From DASPSR01 sp035498715 (GTDB lineage: Bacteria > Nitrospirota > UBA9217): 64,000 bases of DNA. The notes beneath the pieces are model-generated. The model did no database searches. It was not told the DNA's origin and worked only from the letters and a program-made list of their open reading frames with translations. Position 1 is the stretch's first letter; every line of letters begins with the position of its first letter. Positions 26,137 to 33,496 of the stretch are shown piece after piece. The stretch covers positions 1-64,000 of the forward strand of contig DATJZV010000158.1 in the NCBI GenBank assembly GCA_035498715.1, read 5' to 3'. Made by a program: the position numbers and the translations under genes.

Positions 26137-26268
26137 TATGGGGCAGGGGTCAGGGTAAGAAACAATAAACTATATATTCCCGCGAAACATGTCCCGGCGC
26201 TGAGTAAGCAGCACCTGGCGCTCCAATGTCATGACAATTTCTGCACATTCGTGCCAAGTTGCGGCCCA

Positions 26269-27036
26269 ATGATCAAAGTCCTCTCCATAGCCGGTTCTGA
26301 CCCTTCATCCGGTGCCGGGCTCCAAACGGACCTCAAGACCTTCCAGGCGCTCGGGGCTTTCGGGATGGCAGTGCCAGCAGCGCTCACGGTGCAGAACAGC
26401 CTGGGTGTATACGGAGTCGAGCCGGTACCATCTCGCATGCTTTCCAAACAGCTTGACGCGCTGCTATCGGATATCAAGCCTGACGCGATCAAGACGGGTA
26501 TGCTTCTCACCAGACAGAATGTCGATGCCGTTGCCAGCGCTATAAGCAAATTCAGGATCAAAAATCTCGTGGTCGATCCCGTGCTCCGGTCGAGTTCGGG
26601 AAAGATGCTGCTCCAGCCTAGAGCCGTGCCGTCTCTCAAAAAAAATCTTTTCCCGCGAGCGCTCATCGTTACTCCCAATGTCCCCGAGGCGGAAATTATT
26701 ACCGGTCATCCAATCAGAAACGAACAGGATATGGATTTTGCCGCCGGCATCATCCTTGACTTGGGTCCGTCGTACGTTCTCATAAAGGGCGGACACAGGA
26801 GCGGTCCGGCAACGGACACATTGTATGGAGGCAAAATGGTGCTCAGTTTTTCCACAGTTCGGAGGAAGGGGGAGTTCCACGGCACCGGATGTCTGCTTTC
26901 CTCGGCCGTCGCGGTGTTCATAGCTCAAGGATATCCTGTGGAAAAGGCTGTGGAAAAAGCCAAACAGGTTGTGGATAACATGTTGAAGACAGCGAGACCA
27001 GTGGGGAAAAGCAAGACCAAATATTTCCAATATTAA
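26269..27036 (+). CDS. thiD: Hydroxymethylpyrimidine / phosphomethylpyrimidine kinase
   Basis: About 255 residues of the ribokinase-like family. ThiD phosphorylates HMP and HMP-phosphate to the pyrophosphate used by ThiE. It shows SIAGSDPSSGAGLQTDLKTF at the start, ALTVQN, DAIKTGML, VVDPVLRSSSG, LIVTPNVPEAE, and the anion-hole/catalytic GEFHGTGC. ATG 26269 gives the normal N-terminus; an in-frame GTG at 26251 would add six residues. Neither has a good Shine-Dalgarno. It completes the thi set but lies outside the riboswitch-controlled run, 130 bp after the M23 peptidase. Confidence 0.93.
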   Translation: MIKVLSIAGSDPSSGAGLQTDLKTFQALGAFGMAVPAALTVQNSLGVYGVEPVPSRMLSKQLDALLSDIKPDAIKTGMLLTRQNVDAVASAISKFRIKNLVVDPVLRSSSGKMLLQPRAVPSLKKNLFPRALIVTPNVPEAEIITGHPIRNEQDMDFAAGIILDLGPSYVLIKGGHRSGPATDTLYGGKMVLSFSTVRRKGEFHGTGCLLSSAVAVFIAQGYPVEKAVEKAKQVVDNMLKTARPVGKSKTKYFQY

Positions 27037-27042
27037 TTCTTC

Positions 27043-27118
27043 ACCACAAAGCACCGAGTCACGGAAAAACTTAATTTCTTGTCTCCAGACTTTCTCCGTG
27101 TCCCAGTGCCGCCTTGGT
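27043..27118. repeat. Imperfect inverted repeat in the thiD-rph gap
   Basis: The left arm ACCACAAAGCACCGAGTCAC and the right arm, read on the other strand as ACCAAGGCGGCACTGGGACAC, pair imperfectly over about 27 bp. Similar intergenic inverted repeats occur at 51285-51347 and near 56425-56490. Confidence 0.45.
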
Positions 27119-27142
27119 TATCATTATTTTTGGGAGGTTTTT

Positions 27143-27850
27143 ATGCGAGTTGACGGCAGGAGGGCGGACGAACTCCGCAAGCTAAAAATCACGAGAAACT
27201 ACATCAAAGCGGCAGAGGGCTCCGTGCTCATCGAAATGGGCGATACGAAGGTCATCTGCACGGCAACGGTCGAAGACTCCGTGCCCCCTTTCCTTAGGGG
27301 CAAGGGCATCGGCTGGGTCACCGCAGAGTATGCCATGCTTCCCCGTTCATCGTCTCAGCGCATCACTCGCGAGCGAAATAAGGTGGGCGGACGCACGCAT
27401 GAAATCCAGCGGCTCATCGGCAGGTCGCTTCGTTCCGTCGTAAATATGGACGCTCTGGGCGAGCGCACGGTGCTCATCGATTGCGATGTGGTCCAGGCCG
27501 ACGGCGGAACGCGTACGGCCTCGATCACCGGCGCGTACATCGCCCTCATTGACGCGCTGCGGGTTATCTATAAGCAGGCGCTTATCAGGACTGTCCCGGT
27601 AGCCGACTACCTCGCTGCGGTAAGCGTCGGGATCGTTGGTGGCAAGCTGATGCTCGATCTAAGCTATGTTGAAGATTCAGCTGCCGAAGTGGACATGAAC
27701 CTGGTGATGACCGGCAAGGGCAAGATCGTGGAGGTGCAGGGTACGGCCGAAGGCGAACCGTTCTCGAAACAGGAACTGAATAGACTTCTTGCTCTGGGAG
27801 AGAAGGGGATCAAGGCGCTCATCAAGAGGCAGAAAGAATTGCTCAAGTGA
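27143..27850 (+). CDS. rph: Ribonuclease PH
   Basis: 235 residues. RNase PH trims tRNA 3' ends phosphorolytically. The protein starts MRVDGRRADELRKL with the conserved GR, then ITRNY, GDTKVICTATVE, RGKGIGWVTAEYAMLPRSS, RTHEIQRLIGRSLR (phosphate-binding Arg), DCDVVQADGGTRTASITGA, and LDLSYVEDSAAEVDMN with metal-binding Asp. The frame is open from 27098, but GGGAGG is placed for the ATG at 27143. Its TGA overlaps the GTG of the following membrane-protein gene (GTGA), which implies translational coupling. Confidence 0.96.
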   Translation: MRVDGRRADELRKLKITRNYIKAAEGSVLIEMGDTKVICTATVEDSVPPFLRGKGIGWVTAEYAMLPRSSSQRITRERNKVGGRTHEIQRLIGRSLRSVVNMDALGERTVLIDCDVVQADGGTRTASITGAYIALIDALRVIYKQALIRTVPVADYLAAVSVGIVGGKLMLDLSYVEDSAAEVDMNLVMTGKGKIVEVQGTAEGEPFSKQELNRLLALGEKGIKALIKRQKELLK

Positions 27851-28418
27851 CGGCGTTTCTGACATCGTTGGCAATTATTATTTTGGCCGAGATGGGAGAT
27901 AAGACCCAGCTTCTCGCGATGACCTTTGCCACGAGATTTCCCTGGCAGACGGTGTTGTGGGGCGTGTTTGCGGCGACCGCGGCGAATCATCTTTTTGCTT
28001 CGCAGCTGGTAATTATCTCACAAACATTGTTCCGCCTGTGTATGTCAAAATCGCCGCAGCGGCATCATTCATTCTCTTCGGCCTCTGGACGCTGCGGGGC
28101 GACGAATTGCATAACGAGGACAAGAGATTCAACTTTAGTCCTTTCTGGACGGTTACAATTGCTTTCTTTATCGCAGAAATGGGTGATAAGACGCAGCTCG
28201 CTACTGTGGCGCTTGCCGCGGAATTCCATACCGTTATTCCTGTATGGCTCGGGACCACGGGCGGTATGCTCGTTGCCGATGCAGCCGGGATCATTCTCGG
28301 CATGGTACTGCACAAGAAAATACCGGAAAAACAGATCAAATGGTTTGCTGCAACGGTGTTCATTGCATTCGTCTTTTGGGGATTGTATAAGTCACTATTC
28401 AATGGTTTGCTGATGTAG
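27847..28418 (+). pseudogene. UPF0016/GDT1-family membrane transporter, frameshifted
   Basis: Two frames together make one UPF0016 (TMEM165/GDT1, manganese or calcium exporter-like) protein of about 190 residues. The first half starts at GTG 27847, overlapping the rph stop, and contains the hallmark AEMGDKTQLL and the end FAATAANHLF. The second half continues in the frame one base earlier with GNYLTNIVPP and carries the second hallmark AEMGDKTQLA, ending at 28418. One lost base in the T5 run at 27992-27996 would explain it: restoring one T joins NHLF to CFAAGNY. This is either a real mutation or an assembly error at a homopolymer. Everything else looks intact. Confidence 0.85.
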
Positions 28419-28482
28419 TCATTTTAATTTCTCACTTCCATCACATCCTCGTCTTTTTTTATGTTTTCTCAATTTGTTTTTA

Positions 28483-29000
28483 TTAGAAAAAGCTGCTGCC
28501 TTTTGTCGACGGCTTATCGACCTCCGGGCAGAATTCAAGCAGATAGGCATCGGTATCGCCAACGACGGCGATGGTAGAAGGGCCTATATCGAGCCCGACG
28601 GCCTCACAGCCGATAACGTTCTTTGCTTTGATCTTTGGTACCCCCGAAAGGACAAGCGGACGAACCAGCGGGTATTGCCACGGATGACCTTGCGAACGAG
28701 CCGGCAATATTTGACCGGTTGGCTTAAGGCGTGAGCCTGGATGCCATGCTTGTCTTTCCGGTCGAATACAGACCGAAGGTCGAGACCGTTCCATTTGACA
28801 CGGCCGTCGCGCCATTTGATGCCGGAAGCGTTGTTCTTCCCTTCAAGGGAAGACATCCAACCGTATCGTTTGAAGCGCGGTTTGCCGCGCTTTCCGAACT
28901 GGTATTCCTTGACCGCAATGAATGCCCTGGATGCCAGTTTCTGGGCGGTCAGGCTGTCTAGGTGGTCCCCGACATCATCTGTAGCCGTTAGCGAATGCAG
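28483..29000 (-). pseudogene. TnpB-like (IS200/IS605 OrfB) remnant
   Basis: On the minus strand a broken reading frame gives KLASRAFIAVKEYQFGKRG, PRFKRYGWMSSLEGKNNASG, IKWRDGRVKWNGLDL, then after a frameshift near 28640 AVGLDIGPSTIAVVGDTDA. This is the middle of a TnpB-family protein, including the first RuvC aspartate (DIGPST). The N-terminus, the zinc ribbon and the other catalytic residues are missing, and the frame ends in TKGSSFF. It is a dead fragment; no TnpA or clear element ends are visible. It occupies most of the 700-bp gap between the UPF0016 gene and the rhodanese gene. Confidence 0.75.
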
Positions 29001-29047
29001 GTATCTAGGGAGGTGTACTCGTCATGATGTAGGAAGGTTGTTTTTTC

Positions 29048-29076
29048 TTGACAAAAAATTCCTAGAGACATAATAT
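29048..29076 (+). promoter_or_regulatory. Promoter of the rhodanese gene
   Basis: TTGACA (29048-29053), 17 nt, TAATAT (29071-29076). The start would be near 29083; AAGGAG lies 9 nt before the ATG at 29113. Confidence 0.65.
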
Positions 29077-29112
29077 TAAACAACTGTTTTAAAATTCAAG
29101 GAGTCTATTATT

Positions 29113-29535
29113 ATGCGTAGAACAAGGGTATTCCTATTGTTTTTATTCGGATTCTTACTCCTTTCCTCCTCGCCTGCCATGGCGCAGTTTCCGAACGTAA
29201 GTGCTGAAGAGGTGAAAGCATGGATGGAGGGGAAGCGAACCGTCGTCCTCATTGATGCAAGACTGCCTGATGAGTATCAGGCCGGCCACATTCCAGGTGC
29301 GATTAATATTCCAGCGGAGCGTATGAAGTTAGAAGCAGCGCGCCTCCCCAAGGATAAGACGATACCGATAATCTTTTATTGCAGAGGGACCGGCTGAAGC
29401 CTGAGCAGGATGGCCGCAGGTGCGGCCCTTGAAATGGGTTATACCTACCTCTTGGTTTATCAGGCAGGCATCCCTGACTGGTTAATGAAGGGCTACCCGG
29501 TGAAAAAGGGTGATCAGCCCGGCACGTTCAAGTAA
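29113..29535 (+). CDS. Secreted single-domain rhodanese with in-frame TGA (candidate selenoprotein)
   Basis: If TGA at 29395 is read as selenocysteine, the product has 140 residues: a signal peptide (1-24, ending AMAQ) and one rhodanese domain (VLIDARLPDEYQAGHIPGA). The active-site segment is FYCRGTG-U-SLSR, with Cys90 and Sec95, and the fold continues through GYTYLLVYQAGIPDWLMKG to TAA at 29533-29535. In related single-domain rhodaneses as I recall them, a second Cys stands at the Sec position (CxGxxC). A hairpin with AGGU apical loop begins 14 nt after the TGA. If TGA is a stop, only 94 residues lacking the C-terminal third would be made. The downstream frame shows no other damage, which favours recoding over decay. 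Confidence 0.7.
29406..29431 (+). promoter_or_regulatory. SECIS-like hairpin in the rhodanese message
   Basis: Lower stem CAGG/CTTG (one G-U pair), a bulged A-U, an upper stem GGCCGC/GCGGCC of 6 bp and apical loop AGGU. The loop begins 20 nt after the TGA. In layout it resembles the bacterial SECIS of E. coli fdhF (bulged U, GGU in the loop). The stem also encodes an Ala-rich stretch, so chance pairing is possible. Confidence 0.55.
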
Positions 29536-29620
29536 ACTGCGTTAGAGGACAAAGTTCTCTCAAGGGTCCGCAGCTTTCCCTAACGGAACAAAGAAATGCT
29601 GCAGACAGGGGAGTCACTGT

Positions 29621-30418
29621 ATGAAGAGGGAGAAAGTCAACTACACGATCCAGTCGGTTTCCCACGCGCTTGACATCCTGGAATCGTTCACCAAGACCGA
29701 AGACGAACTTGGCGTGACCGAGCTTTCGAAGAGGCTGGGGCTGCACAAGAACAACGTGTTCAGGCTGCTCGCCACGCTTGAACATCGCGGCTACATCGAG
29801 CAGAACAAGGCAACGGAGAACTACCGGCTTGGCCCCAAGACGCTCCAGATCGGATCGATCTTCATCGAGCAGCGTGAGTGCCGTCGGCAGGCGCGCCCGA
29901 TCATTGAAAGCCTTATGGCATCATCGGGAGAGACTGCGGTGGTGGCGGTCCTGCGGGGTAACAAGGTTATCTATATGGACAGCGTGGAGACGAACAGGAC
30001 CGTGCGAGCCATCTCGCGCATCGGCGCCATGCTTCCCGCTCACTGTACCGCCGTGGGTAAGGCACAGCTAGCCACATTATCACCTGTCGAGATTGAGCGA
30101 CTGTATCCGGAGATCAGCTTGCCGGGGCTCACTGATAAGAGCATAAAGACGCGCGACGCCCTGACAGCAGAGTTGAAGAAAACTGCAGAGAGGGGATATG
30201 CGTTCGAGAACGAGGAATGCGACCCGGAGGTCCGCAGCATTGCCGTGCCGGTAAAAGACTTCTCAAAAAGTGTGATCGCCGCTGTAGGGATCGTGGCTCC
30301 CGCAAGCCGGCTCACCGATGAGCGGCTTGAAAAAAGCGGGATCATCTCCCTGCTTCTCGAGTCCGGCAAGGCGCTGTCCGCGAAACTGGGGTTTAATGTC
30401 CCGGAGGGACGGAAATAG
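29621..30418 (+). CDS. IclR-family transcriptional regulator
   Basis: 265 residues. The N-terminal winged helix-turn-helix spans about 8-70 (ALDILESFTKTEDELGVTEL, then RLGLHKNNVFRLLATLE). The C-terminal IclR effector domain spans about 85-255, with ARPIIESLMASSGETAVVAV, MLPAHCTAVGKAQLA and the typical RGYAFENEE plus VRSIAVPV. These are usually repressors responding to small aromatic or organic acids. GGGGAG precedes the ATG. It stands alone between the rhodanese and larE genes, all in the same direction, with no catabolic genes nearby, so its target and ligand cannot be guessed. Confidence 0.92.
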   Translation: MKREKVNYTIQSVSHALDILESFTKTEDELGVTELSKRLGLHKNNVFRLLATLEHRGYIEQNKATENYRLGPKTLQIGSIFIEQRECRRQARPIIESLMASSGETAVVAVLRGNKVIYMDSVETNRTVRAISRIGAMLPAHCTAVGKAQLATLSPVEIERLYPEISLPGLTDKSIKTRDALTAELKKTAERGYAFENEECDPEVRSIAVPVKDFSKSVIAAVGIVAPASRLTDERLEKSGIISLLLESGKALSAKLGFNVPEGRK

Positions 30419-30470
30419 TAGCTATCCGGGTTTCGAACAAGTGGAAGCAGGACGGGTGAGAAGTACTTTA

Positions 30471-30500
30471 TTGACACTCACGTTCATGCTGTGTTATTAT
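30471..30500 (+). promoter_or_regulatory. larE: Promoter of larE
   Basis: TTGACA (30471-30476), 18 nt, TATTAT (30495-30500). Only 7 nt separate the -10 box from the larE ATG at 30508, so the message should be leaderless or nearly so; no Shine-Dalgarno is present. Confidence 0.65.
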
Positions 30501-30507
30501 CGCTTAG

Positions 30508-31341
30508 ATGGTGATAGAACAAAAATGGGACCGTCTCAAAACGCTGCTCCGGGATATGAAGTCTGCCGTGCTCGCATATTCCGGAGGCGTGGACAGTTCT
30601 CTTTTGCTTAGGGCGACAGCTGAGGTCATGGGCCCTCGCCTGATAGCTGTTACTGCAGTTTCCGAGACCTATCCGCCCGGAGAACTTGAAGCAGCGAAGG
30701 AGTTCGCCCGTACATTGGGCGTGACGCACCGGATACTCCGTACCCAGGAACTTGCGTCAGAAGAGTTTGCGCGGAATTCCCCGGAACGGTGCTATTTCTG
30801 CAAAAAAGAGCTTTACGGAAAACTGAAGAAGATTGCCGAGACCGAAGGAATTTCTTGCATACTCGACGGTTCGAACACGGACGATCTCGATGACTACCGC
30901 CCAGGCAGAAAGGCCGCCGAGGAGTTTTCTGTCAGGAGCCCGCTCGTGGAAACAGGACTGTCCAAATCTGATGTCCGCGAACTCGCACGATTTCTAAACC
31001 TCCCCGCATGGGACAAACCGTCGCTAGCCTGTCTCTCCTCCCGTATTCCGTACGGCACGAGGATCACTCCAGACATTATTGAGACCGTAAAAACTGCCGA
31101 GGATCATTTGCGCGTTCTCGGCCTTCGGCAGGTTCGTGTGCGTCACCACGGCGATATTGCAAGAATAGAGATTGACCGTGATTCTTTTGGACAGCTTCTC
31201 TCCAATGAAGCGGTCGCGAAGGTCACAGCGGCACTGAAGGGACTCGGGTATACCTATGTCTGCCTTGACCTCGAGGGATATCGGACGGGAAGCATGAATG
31301 CGGTATTGAACGAGCGGCGGAGATCTAGGGGCAGAGGGTAG
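30508..31341 (+). CDS. larE: LarE-family ATP-dependent sulfur transferase
   Basis: 277 residues. LarE activates the carboxylates of a pyridinium precursor and inserts sulfur to build the nickel-pincer cofactor of lactate racemase-type enzymes. The PP-loop is YSGGVDSSLL at about residue 24. Then come TAVSETYPPGELE, RCYFCKKELY, LDGSNTDDLDDYRPG and SLACLSSRIPYGTRIT. Three cysteines are placed as in LarE forms thought to carry a [4Fe-4S] cluster (CxxC plus the Cys of LACLSS), rather than the single sacrificial Cys of the Lactobacillus enzyme. LarB, LarC and a racemase are not in the window. The function could also be another sulfur insertion. Confidence 0.9.
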   Translation: MVIEQKWDRLKTLLRDMKSAVLAYSGGVDSSLLLRATAEVMGPRLIAVTAVSETYPPGELEAAKEFARTLGVTHRILRTQELASEEFARNSPERCYFCKKELYGKLKKIAETEGISCILDGSNTDDLDDYRPGRKAAEEFSVRSPLVETGLSKSDVRELARFLNLPAWDKPSLACLSSRIPYGTRITPDIIETVKTAEDHLRVLGLRQVRVRHHGDIARIEIDRDSFGQLLSNEAVAKVTAALKGLGYTYVCLDLEGYRTGSMNAVLNERRRSRGRG

Positions 31342-31462
31342 GGAGTTAAAGGTGACGCTGTGCCGCCCGCTTTGCACCATGCCCGTCGTGAACGGACCGA
31401 TTCGTTCATGATAGATAAAGTGATAATGGCAACATGGTTGTCTTGGCAAAAAGGAGTAATAC

Positions 31463-32740
31463 ATGAAAGTACTCGTCGTGGGCGGTGGCGGAAGGGAGCA
31501 CGCGCTCGTCTGGAAGGTTGCGCAGAGTCCGAAGGTCACAAAGATCTACGCAGCGCCGGGCAATGCGGGCATTGCGCAGATAGCGGAATGTGCGCCGATC
31601 AAGGCCGAGGACATTCCCGGGCTGCTGTCGTTTGCCCGGGCCAAGGCTGTTGACCTTACCATCGTGGGCCCTGAGGGCCCGCTCTCCATGGGCATCGTGA
31701 ATGAGTTCACGAATGCGGGCCAGCGCATCTTCGGACCCAGCGGGAATGCTGCTGAAATAGAGGCGAGCAAACGGTTTTCCAAAGACCTCATGAAGAAGTA
31801 TCATATCCCCACTGCGGATTACGGGGTCTTTACCGATAAGGCTGCGGCCGAGGCGTACGTCTTGGAAAAGGGCGCGCCGATCGTGGTGAAGGCCGACGGT
31901 CTGGCCGCGGGTAAGGGCGTAGTGGTTGCCGAGACCGTGGACGAGGCGCTCAAAGCACTGGACTTGATCATGTCTCAGAAGGCTTTCGGCACAGCGGGCA
32001 ACCGCGTGGTGGTCGAGGAATGCCTCAGGGGAGAAGAGGCGTCGTTCATGGCCTTCACCGACGGCAAGACCGTGGTACCCATGGCGTCTTCGCAGGATCA
32101 CAAACGCGTATTCGACGCTGACAAGGGCCCAAACACCGGCGGCATGGGGGCCTATTCGCCAGCGCCGATCGTGACCAAAAAGCTCGAGCGGATAATCATG
32201 GAGACGATCATGGTCCCGACGGTGCGGGCCATGGAGAAGGAGGGAAGACCGTTCAAAGGCGTACTGTACGCCGGCCTCATGATCCATGACAGCGAAGTAA
32301 AAGTACTCGAGTTCAATGCGAGGTTCGGAGACCCCGAGACGCAGCCGGTCATGGCGCGGCTTGACACCGATCTTATCGAGATCATTGAGGCCATCCTAGC
32401 CGGGAATCTTGCGAAGACAGACGTTAAGTGGAAACCGGAATCCGCGGTGTGCGTGATCATGGCATCAGGCGGATATCCAGGAAAATACGAGAAGGGTAAG
32501 GAAATCAAGGGCCTCGAGAAAGCCGCAGGACTTAAAAATGTCATGGTCTTTCATTCGGGGACTTCGTTTAAGAACAGCAAGATCGTGACCGACGGCGGTA
32601 GGGTGCTGGGGGTCACTGGTCTGGGGACCGTGGTTGCCGCGGCCATCGACAATGCCTATGCCGGCGTGCGGGAGATATCTTTTGATGGTGCTCACTACCG
32701 CCGGGACATCGGTGCGCGGGCGCTCGAGACAGGGATCTGA
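31463..32740 (+). CDS. purD: Phosphoribosylamine-glycine ligase
   Basis: 425 residues, the usual GARS length: ATP-dependent ligation of glycine to phosphoribosylamine in purine synthesis. The N-terminal domain starts KVLVVGGGGREHALVWK; the ATP-grasp part shows GPSGNAAEIEASKRFSKD, PIVVKADGLAAGKGVVVA, and the C-terminal GVLYAGLMI, LEFNARFGDPETQ with metal-binding Glu/Asn. AAAAGGAG precedes the ATG. It is followed by purE 129 nt downstream in the same direction. Confidence 0.97.
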   Translation: MKVLVVGGGGREHALVWKVAQSPKVTKIYAAPGNAGIAQIAECAPIKAEDIPGLLSFARAKAVDLTIVGPEGPLSMGIVNEFTNAGQRIFGPSGNAAEIEASKRFSKDLMKKYHIPTADYGVFTDKAAAEAYVLEKGAPIVVKADGLAAGKGVVVAETVDEALKALDLIMSQKAFGTAGNRVVVEECLRGEEASFMAFTDGKTVVPMASSQDHKRVFDADKGPNTGGMGAYSPAPIVTKKLERIIMETIMVPTVRAMEKEGRPFKGVLYAGLMIHDSEVKVLEFNARFGDPETQPVMARLDTDLIEIIEAILAGNLAKTDVKWKPESAVCVIMASGGYPGKYEKGKEIKGLEKAAGLKNVMVFHSGTSFKNSKIVTDGGRVLGVTGLGTVVAAAIDNAYAGVREISFDGAHYRRDIGARALETGI

Positions 32741-32869
32741 CGTTCCTAAGAACATTAAAAATGGCAATTTGGAACTTGTAGCGTGGTAGAGGGCGATGTA
32801 TCAACATTTGCAGTTTCAAATTTACGATCTTTAATTTTCAATATCTTTTTTTGATGAAGGGAGTTCATC

Positions 32870-33496
32870 ATGGGGAAACCAGCCGTGGGAATATTGATGG
32901 GAAGCGATTCGGACCTGCCGATAATGCAGGAAGCTGCTGCCATGCTCCAGGAGTTCGGCGTTGAATACGAGATGACGATTGCATCGGCGCACCGTACGCC
33001 GAAAAAGGTGCACGAATATAGCCAGAGCGCAGAGCGGCGCGGCCTTAAGGTTATCATCGCCGGTGCGGGCTGGGCCGCGCACCTCGCCGGTGTGGTCGCA
33101 TCGCAGACAACGCTGCCGGTGATAGGCGTGCCGATCGATTCTTCGCCGCTCAAGGGGATCGACGCGCTTCTGTCTGTGGCGCAGATGCCCGGCGGTGTGC
33201 CTGTTGCCACTATGTCGCTCGGCAAGGCCGGCGCAAAGAACGCCGGAGTGTTCGCGGCGCAGATCATCGCCGTTGGAGACGTAAAGGTGGCCAATCGCCT
33301 CAAGGTCTTTAAGGTGGAGATGGAACGTGACGTGGAGGAAAAGGCCAAGCGGCTCGTTGCGATTTCCGCGGCGGCGGTGGTTCCTCCCCGGGAGATGGTT
33401 GCTGCCGAGGGTCCCCCGGCAAAGAAGAAGTCCAGACGGAGGCGGTGGAAGAAGAAACCAGGCGGCTCCGCCCCGGCACAGGGTCCGGCATTGTGA
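32870..33496 (+). CDS. purE: N5-carboxyaminoimidazole ribonucleotide mutase with basic C-terminal tail
   Basis: 208 residues. The core (about 1-162) is class I PurE: GILMGSDSDLP (phosphate binding), ASAHRTP with the catalytic His, IAGAGWAAHLAGVVAS and GVPIDSS. Class I PurE is usually about 165 residues; here a further 45 follow, ending in a strongly basic stretch (KKKSRRRRWKKK) flanked by Gly/Pro/Ala. The tail has no recognised domain and may be disordered or nucleic-acid binding. The TGA overlaps the GTG start of the DUF89 gene (GTGA). No purK is nearby. Confidence 0.95.
   Translation: MGKPAVGILMGSDSDLPIMQEAAAMLQEFGVEYEMTIASAHRTPKKVHEYSQSAERRGLKVIIAGAGWAAHLAGVVASQTTLPVIGVPIDSSPLKGIDALLSVAQMPGGVPVATMSLGKAGAKNAGVFAAQIIAVGDVKVANRLKVFKVEMERDVEEKAKRLVAISAAAVVPPREMVAAEGPPAKKKSRRRRWKKKPGGSAPAQGPAL

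Noticed and set aside
28724..28961. Several overlapping plus- and minus-strand frames in the TnpB region
   Set aside because: They are shadows or frame fragments of the same TnpB remnant.
29536..29585. Nested short inverted repeats (CTGCG/CGCAG and AGAG/CTCT) between the rhodanese and IclR genes
   Set aside because: Too short and without a T-tract to be called a terminator; could be chance.
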